Source: Streptomyces sp. NRRL F-2580 (GTDB lineage: Bacteria > Actinomycetota > Actinomycetes > Streptomycetales > Streptomycetaceae). From it: a stretch of 64,000 bases of DNA. Within the stretch, counting starts at the first letter, position 1, and the number at the start of each line of letters is the position of its first letter. The stretch is from assembly GCF_000720115.1 (NCBI RefSeq), contig NZ_JOIR01000010.1, positions 124,001 through 188,000 on the forward strand, read 5' to 3'. The notes below the pieces were generated by a model, which was not told the origin of the DNA, searched no databases, and was given only the letters and a program-made list of their open reading frames with translations. Both the position numbers and the translations under genes were made by a program. This document shows positions 1 to 8,355 of this stretch, one piece after another.

Positions 1-45
1 GTGGGCGTCCGGGGCCACTTTTCCCGAACCGGAAGGTCACACATC

Positions 46-200
46 GAGACGGGGCCGCGCCAAATCCAGCCCCGCCGACGTTTGAGGCGCGGGGTGCGGG
101 GCGGAGCCCCGGTCTTTCAGCCTTGCCGGGCCTTCGAGACGTGGCCGCGCCAAATCCAGCCCCGCCGGCGTTTGAGGCGCGGGGTCTGGGGCGGCGCCCC
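46..200 (-). repeat. Two tandem copies of Streptomyces extragenic repeat
   Basis: Two units about 90 bp apart share the core caaatccagccccgccg (61 and 151) followed by gtttgaggcgcggggt and a GGGGCGG..GCCCC end. Each unit is itself an inverted repeat: CCCCGCC pairs with the GGCGGGG-like half around a TTTGAG loop. Further copies occur at 1774-1823, degenerate at 29750-29781, and in opposite orientation as an array at 48034-48310. All copies lie outside intact genes. The role is unknown; such elements could act as terminators or recombination sites. Confidence 0.8.
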
Positions 201-247
201 AGGAAACGCACCCGCACCCGCAGCCCGCACCCGCACCCGGCACACAC

Positions 248-286
248 GAGCGGGACCCCCGCCCACCCCGGACGGGAGTCCCGCTC
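248..286 (-). terminator. Hairpin downstream of histidine kinase 1
   Basis: GAGCGGGAC (248-256) pairs perfectly with GTCCCGCTC (278-286), with further C/G pairing inside. It starts 26 bases past the kinase stop, in the right place for a factor-independent terminator. An identical hairpin follows kinase 2. Confidence 0.65.
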
Positions 287-311
287 ACCAGCAACGAAGG
301 GGCCCGGGGGG

Positions 312-1622
312 CTACCCCCGGTCACGCCACGGCAGCTCCGCCGTGACCGTAGTCCCGACATCGGCGGGCGAATCCACCACCAGCACCCCATCCACCGCGT
401 CCAACCGCCCCGTCAACCCCGCCAACCCGCTCCCCCCACCAGAGGCATCCGCTCCGCCCCGCCCGTCGTCCGCGACCTGGATCAGCAGCCGCCCCCCGGA
501 CTTCCACACGTCCACGGAGGCGGACCGGGCCATCGCGTGCTTGCTGATGTTCTGGAGCAGCTCCGAGACCGTGAAGTACGCGATCCCCTCGATCGCCGCC
601 ACCGGCCGGGCCGGCAGGTCCACGGCCACCCGCACCGGCACCGCACACCGCGCGGCCACCGACGACAGCGCCGCGTCCAGCCCCCGGTCCGTCAGCACGG
701 CCGGATGAATCCCGCGGGCGAGGTCCCGCAGCTCCTGCAGCGCGATCTTCACCTCGCCGTGCGCCTCGTCCACCATGCGCGCGGCAGCCTGGGGATCCTC
801 GGTGAGCTTCTCCTTCGCCAGCCCCAGGTCCATCGCGAGCGCCACCAGCCGGGCCTGCGCCCCGTCGTGCAGATCGCGCTCGATGCGCCGCAGGTCGGCC
901 GCCGCGGTGTCCACCACCACGCCCCGGTCCGACTCCAGCTCGGTGACGCGGCTCGCCAGACGGGAGCGCCCGAGCAGGCCGCCGACCATGACGCGGTCGA
1001 CGGTGGTCAGGGCCCGGATCACCCAGGGGGTGGCCAGGGTGAGCGCCAGCCCGGCGAGGCAGGCGAGGGCGATCTCCACGGGCGAATCGACGAAGAAGGA
1101 GTAGTCGTCGTTCTGGAAGAGCATCATCCCGGGCTGGTCGGTGTAGGTCGGGATGACCCAGAACCAGAGCGGGTACAGCAGGAGCGTCCAGCCCGACGCC
1201 CAGAACGTCAGTGCCAGGCAGAACCCGAACACCGCCCACGGGAAGTGGATCACGGAGTACAGCACGTGCCGCCAGGCGCTCCCGCTCTTGAGCAGCGCAC
1301 CCATGGCGGCGAGGGGCCCGGCCTTCTTGGCCCGGATCGGCGCGGGCCCGGCGATGTCCGCCCCGAGCAGCACGCGCACCCGGGCCCGCTCCACCGCGCC
1401 GAACCCGCGGCACATGGCGAGCACGCCGGCGAGGACCGGCACGCCGAGGAAGGTGACGAGCAGCCCGGCGCCGAGGCTCACACCGGTGATGGCGAGCGAG
1501 AAGTACAGCGTGCTCAGCGGCAGCCCGATCAGCAGGTACCCGAACTCCCGCCAGGTCCGCCCCTCGACCGGAGCCCGCAGCACCGCGCCGACACCACCGC
1601 CCGTGCCCTTGTCGTTGTCCAT
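312..1622 (-). CDS. Sensor histidine kinase (NarL-type partner family)
   Basis: A 436-residue membrane kinase, expected to sense a signal at the membrane and phosphorylate a response regulator. The N-terminal half has several hydrophobic segments (about residues 25-75, 105-150, 180-205) resembling the actinobacterial 'putative sensor' domain. A HisKA_3 dimerisation helix follows, with the phospho-acceptor His in RDLHDGAQ (about H252), then a HATPase_c domain with N box (LLQNISKH), DDGRGG and GSGLAGL. The start MDNDKG was chosen because the longer frame upstream is repeat-like and has no membrane character. It is a close paralogue of the next kinase, and the two share nearly identical C-termini and 3' flanks. 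No response regulator is visible in the window; it may lie left of base 1. Confidence 0.85.
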   Translation of the reverse strand: MDNDKGTGGGVGAVLRAPVEGRTWREFGYLLIGLPLSTLYFSLAITGVSLGAGLLVTFLGVPVLAGVLAMCRGFGAVERARVRVLLGADIAGPAPIRAKKAGPLAAMGALLKSGSAWRHVLYSVIHFPWAVFGFCLALTFWASGWTLLLYPLWFWVIPTYTDQPGMMLFQNDDYSFFVDSPVEIALACLAGLALTLATPWVIRALTTVDRVMVGGLLGRSRLASRVTELESDRGVVVDTAAADLRRIERDLHDGAQARLVALAMDLGLAKEKLTEDPQAAARMVDEAHGEVKIALQELRDLARGIHPAVLTDRGLDAALSSVAARCAVPVRVAVDLPARPVAAIEGIAYFTVSELLQNISKHAMARSASVDVWKSGGRLLIQVADDGRGGADASGGGSGLAGLTGRLDAVDGVLVVDSPADVGTTVTAELPWRDRG

Positions 1623-1773
1623 GATCCCGACCCGCCCTTCCGCTCCTCGGCTACACCCCCACCCTGCCGCCCCACCCCACCCCCGAACCATGCAGCGAGT
1701 CGGCCTCTCGCCCGGGGGGTTAACCCCACTTCCGCCCAACCCACCCCCGGGCCGTTCGAAGCCCTGGCCGCTC

Positions 1774-1823
1774 CAAATCCAGCCCCGCCGGCGTTTGAGG
1801 CGCGGGGTCTGGGGCGGCGCCCC
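1774..1823 (-). repeat. Extragenic GC-rich repeat, third copy
   Basis: Same core as the copies at 61 and 151 (caaatccagccccgccggcg, then tttgaggcgcggggtctgg). It sits between the two kinase genes, upstream of kinase 1 and downstream of kinase 2. Together with the matching flank at 1877-1960 it belongs to a duplicated block also found at 151-330. Confidence 0.8.
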
Positions 1824-1876
1824 AGGAAGCGCACCCGCACTCGCACCCGCACCGGGCACACGCACCAGCCACACGC

Positions 1877-1915
1877 GAGCGGGACCCCCGCCCACCCCGG
1901 ACGGGAGTCCCGCTC
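1877..1915 (-). terminator. Hairpin downstream of histidine kinase 2
   Basis: GAGCGGGAC (1877-1885) pairs with GTCCCGCTC (1907-1915). It is a copy of the hairpin after kinase 1, starting 27 bases past the stop of kinase 2. Confidence 0.65.
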
Positions 1916-1941
1916 ACCAGCAACGAAGGGGGCCCGGGGGG

Positions 1942-3123
1942 CTACCCCCGGTCACGCCACGGCAGCTCCGCCGTGACCGTAGTCCCGACACCGGCGGGGG
2001 AGTCCACCACCAGCACCCCATCCACCGCGTCCAACCGCCCCGTCAACCCCGCCAACCCGCTCCCCCCACCAGAGGCATCCGCTCCGCCCCGCCCGTCATC
2101 CGACACCCGTATCAGCAGCCGCGCCCCCGCCCGCCACACCTCCACGCTCGCGCCCCGCGCCCCCGGCCCCGCGTGCTTGCTCACGTTCTGCAGCAGCTCG
2201 GACACCACGAAGTACGCGATCCCCTCGATCGCCTCCGCCGGCCGCGCCTCCGGCAGGTCGACCGCCACCTTCACCGGCACCACGCACCGCGCGGCCACCG
2301 ACGACAGCGCCGCGTCCAGCCCCCGGTCCGTCAGCACGGCCGGATGAATCCCGCGCGCGAGGTCCCGCAGCTCCTGGAGCGCCAGCTTCACCTCCCCGTG
2401 GGCCTCGTCGACCATCGCGGCCGCGCCCTCCGGGTCCTCCAGCAGCTTCTCCTTCGCCAGGCCCAGCCCCATCGCCAGCGCCACCAGCCGCGCCTGCGCC
2501 CCGTCGTGCAGGTCCCGCTCGATGCGCCGCAGGTCGGCCGCCGCGGTGTCGACGACCACGCCGCGGTCGGATTCCAGCTCCGCGATCCGCCGCTCCAGGT
2601 CGTCGGAGGGCGACAGCAGCCCCCGTACCATCGCGCGGTCCGCGTTCGCCAGCAGCCGCGCCACGTACGGCAGCACCGGCCACAGCACGAACAGGCCGGT
2701 CAGGGCTACCGTGAAGGTGAGCACCCCCCACGGCAGCCGGATCAGCTGGTACAGCACGGTCCGCCAGCCGACCGGGTCCTTGATGCTCGTCCACAACCAG
2801 GGGAAGAATCCGCCGGACCGCTTCGGACCGGGGATCGGGGTCGGCTCGTCCACCCGTACGCCGAGCAGCACGCGGGCACGTGCCCGGTCCAGCCGTCCCA
2901 TTTGTCGAGACAGATAGAGACCGCATGCGAGCAGGGGAATTCCGATCGCGGTCACGGAAAGACCGCCCGTGACGGAAACCATGACAACCGCGTAAACGAA
3001 TCCGACGATCGCCAACGGCAGATTGGTCAGCAGATGGGCGATCTCCTTCCACGTCACGGCGCTGAAAGCGGCGCGCACGGGAGGAGGCCGATCGTTGTCG
3101 GGGATGGCACGGCTCGTGGTCAT
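1942..3123 (-). CDS. Sensor histidine kinase, paralogue of kinase 1
   Basis: A 393-residue kinase with the same architecture: N-terminal membrane sensor segments (about residues 30-75 and 115-155), HisKA_3 helix with RDLHDGAQ (about H206), and a HATPase_c domain ending [10 protein letters not shown] exactly like its neighbour. From the dimerisation helix onward the two proteins are nearly identical; the sensor halves differ, so they probably read different signals into one output. The start MTTSRA sits just after the intergenic region facing nuoA. The divergent position next to the nuo2 operon suggests, but does not prove, a regulatory link to it. Confidence 0.85.
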   Translation of the reverse strand: MTTSRAIPDNDRPPPVRAAFSAVTWKEIAHLLTNLPLAIVGFVYAVVMVSVTGGLSVTAIGIPLLACGLYLSRQMGRLDRARARVLLGVRVDEPTPIPGPKRSGGFFPWLWTSIKDPVGWRTVLYQLIRLPWGVLTFTVALTGLFVLWPVLPYVARLLANADRAMVRGLLSPSDDLERRIAELESDRGVVVDTAAADLRRIERDLHDGAQARLVALAMGLGLAKEKLLEDPEGAAAMVDEAHGEVKLALQELRDLARGIHPAVLTDRGLDAALSSVAARCVVPVKVAVDLPEARPAEAIEGIAYFVVSELLQNVSKHAGPGARGASVEVWRAGARLLIRVSDDGRGGADASGGGSGLAGLTGRLDAVDGVLVVDSPAGVGTTVTAELPWRDRG

Positions 3124-3270
3124 GGGCCACAGCCTGTCAAGAGCGGCCCGCTGATGCCATGGGGTGTCCGGGGTGCTGTGAACGGGGGATAACCCCACCC
3201 TGTGTGAGGCAGGCCCTAGACTCCCGTCCGTACCAGATCGTCGACAGTGACCGAGGAGCGAGGAACGGAC

Positions 3271-3678
3271 GTGCCCGAACCAACGGTATCGACCGTAACC
3301 GTGCTCGCGGCGGACTACTTCCGGAGTTATTCGGTCGTCGGTCTGCTGGCCGCCCTCGGTGTGCTCTTCGTGGCCGTGGCCTTCGGCGCCGGCCGCCTGC
3401 TGCGGCCCGTGGTCCCGACCCACGAGAAGCTGCTGACGTACGAATGCGGCGTGGACCCGGTGGGCGAGGGCTGGGCGCACACCCAGGTCCGCTACTACGT
3501 CTACGCGTTCCTCTACGTCATCTTCGCCGTCGACTCGATCTTCCTGTTCCCGTGGGCGACGGTGTTCGCCGCCGCCGGTTACGGCGCCACGACGCTGGTG
3601 GAGATGTTCATCTTCCTGGGCTTCCTGGCCGTCGGCCTGCTCTATGCGTACAAGAAGGGCGTCCTCGAATGGACGTGA
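3271..3678 (+). CDS. nuoA: NADH-quinone oxidoreductase subunit A (second nuo locus)
   Basis: A 135-residue membrane subunit of the complex I proton-pumping arm. Three hydrophobic helices are visible (after DYFRSYS, in [13 protein letters not shown], and in [19 protein letters not shown]). The loop signature YECGVDPVG matches the conserved ECG motif of NuoA. A GTG eight codons upstream (3247) is in frame, but the GTG at 3271 has GAGGAACG at the right distance and was preferred. It is the first gene of the nuo2 operon and its end overlaps nuoB by ten bases. Confidence 0.88.
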   Translation: MPEPTVSTVTVLAADYFRSYSVVGLLAALGVLFVAVAFGAGRLLRPVVPTHEKLLTYECGVDPVGEGWAHTQVRYYVYAFLYVIFAVDSIFLFPWATVFAAAGYGATTLVEMFIFLGFLAVGLLYAYKKGVLEWT

Positions 3679-4256
3679 CACCTCAGCCGGAGCTGCTCCC
3701 TGAGCCCAAGCGCCTGGGAGTCCTCTCCCGCCTCGCCCCGGAACCCATGAAGGTGGTCCTGAACTGGGGCCGCCGGTACAGCCTGTGGGTCTTCAACTTC
3801 GGTCTGGCCTGCTGTGCGATCGAGTTCATCGCCGCGTCCATGGCCCGGCACGACTTCATCCGCCTCGGCGTGATCCCCTTCGCACCCGGACCGCGCCAGG
3901 CCGACCTCATGATCGTCTCTGGCACCGTCACGGACAAGATGGCCCCGGCCGTGAAGCGGCTCTACGAGCAGATGCCGGAGCCGAAGTACGTCATCTCCTT
4001 CGGCGCCTGCTCCAACTGCGGCGGCCCGTACTGGGACTCGTACTCGGTCACCAAGGGCGTCGACCAGATCATCCCCGTCGACGTCTACGTCCCGGGCTGC
4101 CCGCCGCGCCCGGAAGCGCTCCTCCAAGGCATCCTCAAGCTCCAGGAGAAGATCGCCCGCGAGTCGCTGGCCGACCGCTACGCGTCCGGGCCGTCCGTCT
4201 CCCAGCTCACGAGCGACCTGGTCACGGCCCCGCCGGCCCCCGGGAGCGGTGCGTGA
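3669..4256 (+). CDS. nuoB: NADH-quinone oxidoreductase subunit B (N2 cluster)
   Basis: A 195-residue subunit that carries the terminal N2 [4Fe-4S] cluster passing electrons to quinone. All four expected ligand positions are present: tandem Cys in LACCAIEF, Cys in FGACSNCGG and Cys in VPGCPPRPE. The start ATG overlaps the end of nuoA and the stop overlaps the GTG of nuoC. In a normal complex I NuoB forms the quinone pocket with NuoD, which is missing from this operon. Retention of the cluster ligands argues that this subunit still moves electrons. Confidence 0.92.
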   Translation: MDVTPQPELLPEPKRLGVLSRLAPEPMKVVLNWGRRYSLWVFNFGLACCAIEFIAASMARHDFIRLGVIPFAPGPRQADLMIVSGTVTDKMAPAVKRLYEQMPEPKYVISFGACSNCGGPYWDSYSVTKGVDQIIPVDVYVPGCPPRPEALLQGILKLQEKIARESLADRYASGPSVSQLTSDLVTAPPAPGSGA

Positions 4257-5800
4257 ACCTCTACGACTCCCTCCCCGACGCGGCGCCGACGGTCTTCGGA
4301 GCCGAGGCCGTCGCCGACTTCTCGTACGACGTCCTCACCGTGGACGTGCCCGTCGGCAGCTGGATCGCCGCCCTCGAAATCGCCCGGGACAAGCTGGGCT
4401 GCACGTACTTCGACTGGCTGAGCGCGGTCGACGAGCCCGGCACCGGCTTCCGGATCTGCGCGCACGTCGCCTCGCTGGAGAACCACCGCGTACGCCGCCT
4501 CCTGCTGCGCACGACCGTCCCGCACAGCGCCCCCTCCCTGCCGTCGGCGATCGCCGTCTACGCGGGAGCGGAATGGCACGAGCGCGAGACGTACGAGATG
4601 TTCGGGGTCGTCTTCACCGACCACCCGCACCTCGTCCACCTCCTCCTCCCGGAGAACTTCGAGGGGCACCCGCTGCGCAAGGACTTCGTCCTGGCCGCGC
4701 GCGTCGCCAAGGCCTGGCCCGGCGCCAAGGAACCGGGCGAGGCCCACGATCCGGACGCGCCGAAGCGCCGTCAGATGCTTCCGCCGGGCGTCCCGGACCC
4801 CAACGACTGGGGCCCGATGAAGGGCCAGCTCCCGCCGGCCCCCGCCCGCCCGGCCCGCACCCCGCGCGCCGCCGGCGCGGCGGGCGCCGCCGCGCGCACC
4901 CCGCGCGAGGGCGCCCCGGTCCGCCGTACCCGCTCGGTCGCCGAAGGCTCGGCCACCCAGCCCCCGGCAGCCGAAGCCCGCCCGCCCCGCCGCACCCGCT
5001 CGGTCGCCGAAGGCTCGGCCGGCCAGGCCGCCCCGGCGCCCCCGGCCCCCGAAGCCCCGGCCCGACCGCCGCGCCGCACCCGCTCGGTCGCGCAAGGCTC
5101 GGCCAGCCAGGCCGGCCCGGCGACCCCGGACGCCGAAGCCGGGGCCGCCCCCACCCCCTCCACCCCGGAGGACCCGTCGAGCGAGGCCGCGCCGGCGCCC
5201 CTGGCCCCCGAAGCCCCGGCCCGACCGCCGGGCCGCACCCGCAGCGCGAGCGACGGTTCCGCGAGCCAGGCCCCGACCGCCCCGGAGCCGGGGGAGACCC
5301 CGACGCCCGAAGCTCCCGAGGCCCTCCCGCCGCGCCGTACCCGCTCGGCGACGGAGGGCTCCGCGAGCCAGACCCCGGAGGCGCCGCAGCCCGCACCCGC
5401 GCCCCGCCGGGTCGCGCCCCGCAGCTCGGACGCCCCCTGGCACGACCCGAAGCCCGCCTTCGACGAGCCGCCAGCCCCGGCGAAGCCGACGGCGCCGGAG
5501 GCAGACGCAGACGCGGCGAAGCCCGAGGTCACCGAGCCGCAGGCCGACACCCCGCCGACCCCGCCGGAGGCGACCCGGCCGGAGGCGGACACGGCGAAGC
5601 CGGAAACCACGGCCCGGCAGGCCGAGACCCCGCCCCCCGCGCCGGAGGCAGACGCAGACGCGGCGAAGCCTGAGGCCACCGGGCCGCAGGTCGACGCCCC
5701 GCAGACCGCGCCGGAGGCAGACGCAGACGCAGACGCCGGCGCCCCCGACCCCCACACCCCCCGGACCCACCCCACCACCGACAACGGAGGCGACGCGTGA
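4253..5800 (+). CDS. nuoC: NuoC-like subunit with long repeat-bearing disordered tail
   Basis: A 515-residue protein. The first ~190 residues are a NuoC 30 kDa domain ([33 protein letters not shown]); the usual ERE-x-x-D-x-F signature has Glu in place of Asp. The rest, over 300 residues, is a Pro/Ala/Glu-rich, presumably disordered tail. It contains five units of a basic motif, [RG]RTRS[VA]xxGSAxQ, starting near residues 224, 246, 274, 327 and 361, then an acidic section with repeated [15 protein letters not shown] units. Typical NuoC proteins are about 150-250 residues. GTG start overlaps nuoB stop. The tail's function is unknown; the spaced Arg/Ser motif suggests a docking or phosphorylation site array. 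Confidence 0.85.
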   Translation: MNLYDSLPDAAPTVFGAEAVADFSYDVLTVDVPVGSWIAALEIARDKLGCTYFDWLSAVDEPGTGFRICAHVASLENHRVRRLLLRTTVPHSAPSLPSAIAVYAGAEWHERETYEMFGVVFTDHPHLVHLLLPENFEGHPLRKDFVLAARVAKAWPGAKEPGEAHDPDAPKRRQMLPPGVPDPNDWGPMKGQLPPAPARPARTPRAAGAAGAAARTPREGAPVRRTRSVAEGSATQPPAAEARPPRRTRSVAEGSAGQAAPAPPAPEAPARPPRRTRSVAQGSASQAGPATPDAEAGAAPTPSTPEDPSSEAAPAPLAPEAPARPPGRTRSASDGSASQAPTAPEPGETPTPEAPEALPPRRTRSATEGSASQTPEAPQPAPAPRRVAPRSSDAPWHDPKPAFDEPPAPAKPTAPEADADAAKPEVTEPQADTPPTPPEATRPEADTAKPETTARQAETPPPAPEADADAAKPEATGPQVDAPQTAPEADADADAGAPDPHTPRTHPTTDNGGDA

Positions 5801-6765
5801 ACGATGTCCTCGACGTCGCCCTGCGGCTGATCGTCGTCTTCGCCGTCTTCCTCGTGCTCCCGCTCGTCGTCGGGCAGACCGAGCACAAGGTGATGGCCCA
5901 CATGCAGGGCCGCCTCGGCCCCATGTACGCCGGCGGCTTCCACGGCTGGGCCCAGCTCGTCGCCGACGGCGTGAAGTTCGCGCAGAAGGAAGACATCGTC
6001 CCGGCCAACGCCGACCGCCGGATCTTCCAGCTGGCCCCCGCCGTCGCCCTGCTGCCGTACCTCCTCGTCCTCCTCGCCATCCCCATCGGCCCGGGCGAGG
6101 GCGCGGTCGGCCAGGTCATCGACGCGGGTCTGTTCTTCGTGCTCGCCGTCATGGGCGTCGGAGTCCTCGGCTCGCTCATGGCCGGCTGGGCCTCCGCCAA
6201 CAAGTTCTCCCTGCTCGGCGGCCTGCGCACCGCCGCCCAGCTGCTCGCCTACGAGCTCCCCATGCTGCTCGCCGCCGCCTCCGTGGCGATGGCCGCCGGG
6301 ACGGTCTCCCTCCCCGGCATCGTGGAGAGCTTCGAGTGGTGGTGGCTGCCCTGGCAGATCGTCGGCGCGCTCGTCTTCTTCACCGCCGGCCTCGCCGAAC
6401 TGCAGCGGCCCCCCTTCGACATGCCCGTCGCCGACTCCGAGATCATCTTCGGCGCGTACACCGAGTACACCGGCCTCCGCTTCGCGCTGTTCCTCCTCGC
6501 CGAGTACGCCGGCATCGTCGTCCTCTGCGCCCTCACCACCGTCCTCTTCCTCGGCGGCTGGCAGGGCCCCTTCGGCGCCGACGGCCTCGGCTGGGTCTGG
6601 ACCCTGCTCAAGACCGGGATCCTCGCCTTCGTCGTGATCTGGCTCCGCGTGAGCTACCCGCGCCTGCGCGAGGACCAGCTCCAGAAGCTCGCCTGGACCG
6701 TACTCATCCCGCTCGCGCTCGCCCAGATCGCGCTCACCGGCATCGTGAAGGTGGCGATGAACTGA
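5797..6765 (+). CDS. nuoH: NADH-quinone oxidoreductase subunit H
   Basis: A 322-residue membrane subunit with about eight helices, linking the quinone chamber to the proton-pumping arm. Family features: [19 protein letters not shown] near the N-terminus, [11 protein letters not shown], and [16 protein letters not shown]. The acidic loop usually written PFDLPEAESE reads [10 protein letters not shown] here, so one conserved Glu is Val and one is Asp. Length is normal. GTG start overlaps the nuoC stop by four bases and the stop overlaps the nuoI start. Confidence 0.92.
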   Translation: MNDVLDVALRLIVVFAVFLVLPLVVGQTEHKVMAHMQGRLGPMYAGGFHGWAQLVADGVKFAQKEDIVPANADRRIFQLAPAVALLPYLLVLLAIPIGPGEGAVGQVIDAGLFFVLAVMGVGVLGSLMAGWASANKFSLLGGLRTAAQLLAYELPMLLAAASVAMAAGTVSLPGIVESFEWWWLPWQIVGALVFFTAGLAELQRPPFDMPVADSEIIFGAYTEYTGLRFALFLLAEYAGIVVLCALTTVLFLGGWQGPFGADGLGWVWTLLKTGILAFVVIWLRVSYPRLREDQLQKLAWTVLIPLALAQIALTGIVKVAMN

Positions 6766-7382
6766 TGCCCATCCCCGGATCCGGCCTCGCCAAGGGCCTG
6801 GCCGTCACGCTGCGCACGATGACGAAGCGCTCGCACACGGCCCAGTACCCCGAGGTCCAGCCCGAACTCCCGCCCCGTTCCCGCGGGGTCATCGGCCTGT
6901 TCGAAGAGAACTGCACGGTCTGCATGCTGTGCGCCCGTGAGTGCCCCGACTGGTGCATCTACATCGACTCCCACAAGGAGACGGTCCCCGCTTCCACCCC
7001 CGGTGGCCGCGAGCGCAGCCGCAACGTCCTCGACCGCTTCGCCATCGACTTCTCCCTCTGCATGTACTGCGGCATCTGCATCGAGGTGTGCCCCTTCGAC
7101 GCCCTCTTCTGGTCGCCGGAGTTCGAGTACGCGGAGACCGACATCCACGAGCTGACCCACGAGCGCGACAAGCTCCGCGAGTGGATGTGGACCGTCCCGG
7201 CCCCGCCCGCGCTGGACCCGGCCGCCGAGGAGCCCAAGGAGATCGCCGCCGCCCGCAAGGCAGTGGAGAAGGCCGAAGCGGCGGCAGCAGCGGCGGCCGC
7301 GGCAGCCGAGGCCGCAGCCGCCACCGCGCCCGACGGCGGAGCCGAACCCCCGACCACCCCGACCCCGGAGGGAGACGCGTGA
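6765..7382 (+). CDS. nuoI: NADH-quinone oxidoreductase subunit I (2x[4Fe-4S])
   Basis: A 205-residue ferredoxin-type subunit carrying clusters N6a and N6b, which feed electrons to NuoB. Both motifs are complete: [12 protein letters not shown] (about residues 50-61) and [12 protein letters not shown] (about 97-108). After residue ~145 the protein becomes an Ala/Glu-rich tail with a long alanine run, unlike standard NuoI. The ATG overlaps the nuoH stop by one base and the end overlaps nuoJ. With nuoE, F and G missing, its electron donor is not obvious from this locus. Confidence 0.92.
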   Translation: MPIPGSGLAKGLAVTLRTMTKRSHTAQYPEVQPELPPRSRGVIGLFEENCTVCMLCARECPDWCIYIDSHKETVPASTPGGRERSRNVLDRFAIDFSLCMYCGICIEVCPFDALFWSPEFEYAETDIHELTHERDKLREWMWTVPAPPALDPAAEEPKEIAAARKAVEKAEAAAAAAAAAAEAAAATAPDGGAEPPTTPTPEGDA

Positions 7383-7981
7383 CCCCCGCCGCCACCCTGG
7401 CCGCAGCCCAAGCCGCCGCCACCGGGCCCGGTTTCCTCTCCCCGACCGGCGTCGAGATCGCCTTCGTGCTCGTCGGACTCGCCGCCCTCGGCGCGGCCCT
7501 CGTCACGGTCACCACCCGGCAGCTGGTGCACGCCGCCCTCTGGCTGGTCGTCGCACTCGGCGGCATCGCCGTCGAGTACCTGCTGCTGACCGCCGAGTTC
7601 ATCGCCTGGGTCCAGGTCCTCATCTACCTCGGATCCGTGGTCGTCCTCCTCCTCTTCGGGCTGATGCTCACCAAGGCGCCCATCGGCCGCTCCCCGGACG
7701 CGGATTCCGGCAACCGCTGGATCGCGCTCGGTGTCGCCGCCGTCGCCGCCGTGGCCCTGGTCTGGGTCGTCGTCGACGCCTTCCGCACGACCTGGATCGA
7801 CCTCGACGGGCCGGTCCAGGGTTCGACCAAGGTCTCCGGCGAGATCCTCTTCCAGCACTGGGTGCTGCCCTTCGAGGCGCTCTCCGTCCTCCTCCTCGCG
7901 GCCCTGATCGGCGCGATCGTGCTGTCCCGCAGGAACACTCCCGCCGAAGACGGCGTCGCCAGTGACAAGGGGCAGCGCTGA
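7379..7981 (+). CDS. nuoJ: NADH-quinone oxidoreductase subunit J
   Basis: A 200-residue membrane subunit with five predicted helices. The conserved third helix reads [20 protein letters not shown], the segment that changes conformation in complex I. The GTG start overlaps the nuoI stop (GTGA) and its stop overlaps the nuoK ATG by one base, so translation is coupled along the operon. Confidence 0.9.
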   Translation: MTPAATLAAAQAAATGPGFLSPTGVEIAFVLVGLAALGAALVTVTTRQLVHAALWLVVALGGIAVEYLLLTAEFIAWVQVLIYLGSVVVLLLFGLMLTKAPIGRSPDADSGNRWIALGVAAVAAVALVWVVVDAFRTTWIDLDGPVQGSTKVSGEILFQHWVLPFEALSVLLLAALIGAIVLSRRNTPAEDGVASDKGQR

Positions 7982-8355
7982 TGCACCTCGCCTACCCCGC
8001 GGTCCTCGCGGCGCTCCTCTTCTGCACGGGCCTGTACGGCGTACTCGCCCGCCGCAACGCCATCCTGGTCCTGATGTCCGTCGAGCTGATGCTCAACGCC
8101 GTCAACCTCAACCTGGTGGCCTTCGACGTCTGGCTGCGCGACGCCCTGCACGCCGGCCAGGCCCTCACCCTCTTCACCATCGCCATCGCCGCCGCCGAGA
8201 TCGGCATCGGCCTCGCGATCGTGCTGATGGTCTACCGCAACCGCGGCACCTCCGACGTCGACCGGCTGCGCGACACCGCCGAAGGCCACGAGCCCGCCCA
8301 GAACTCCACTAACACCCCGAACACTCCGAAGACCCAGAGCGAGGTCACCGCGTGA
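7981..8355 (+). CDS. nuoK: NADH-quinone oxidoreductase subunit K
   Basis: A 124-residue subunit with three helices. Both membrane glutamates expected for proton transfer are present: Glu in [14 protein letters not shown] and Glu in [14 protein letters not shown] short hydrophilic tail ([12 protein letters not shown]) makes it slightly longer than the usual ~100 residues. Its stop overlaps the GTG of nuoL. Confidence 0.92.
   Translation: MHLAYPAVLAALLFCTGLYGVLARRNAILVLMSVELMLNAVNLNLVAFDVWLRDALHAGQALTLFTIAIAAAEIGIGLAIVLMVYRNRGTSDVDRLRDTAEGHEPAQNSTNTPNTPKTQSEVTA

Larger units (their letters stand above)
1..311. other. Gene-free start of window with repeats
   Basis: No convincing gene lies here. 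The stretch is the 3' flank of the first histidine kinase (minus strand). It holds two copies of a GC-rich extragenic repeat (46-111 and 136-200) and a hairpin that may end kinase transcription (248-286). Possible starts on the minus strand near base 44 run out of the window and cannot be judged. Confidence 0.6.

Noticed and set aside
1..44. Possible start of a minus-strand gene (for example a response regulator) at the window edge
   Set aside because: Only about 15 codons visible and no ribosome site; cannot be judged.
123..1976. Long plus-strand frame across the kinase genes
   Set aside because: Pro/His/Arg-rich mirror translation of real minus-strand kinases.
3159..3668. Longer NuoB with 170 extra N-terminal residues
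   Set aside because: The extension is nuoA read in the wrong frame; the ATG at 3669 matches the NuoB family.
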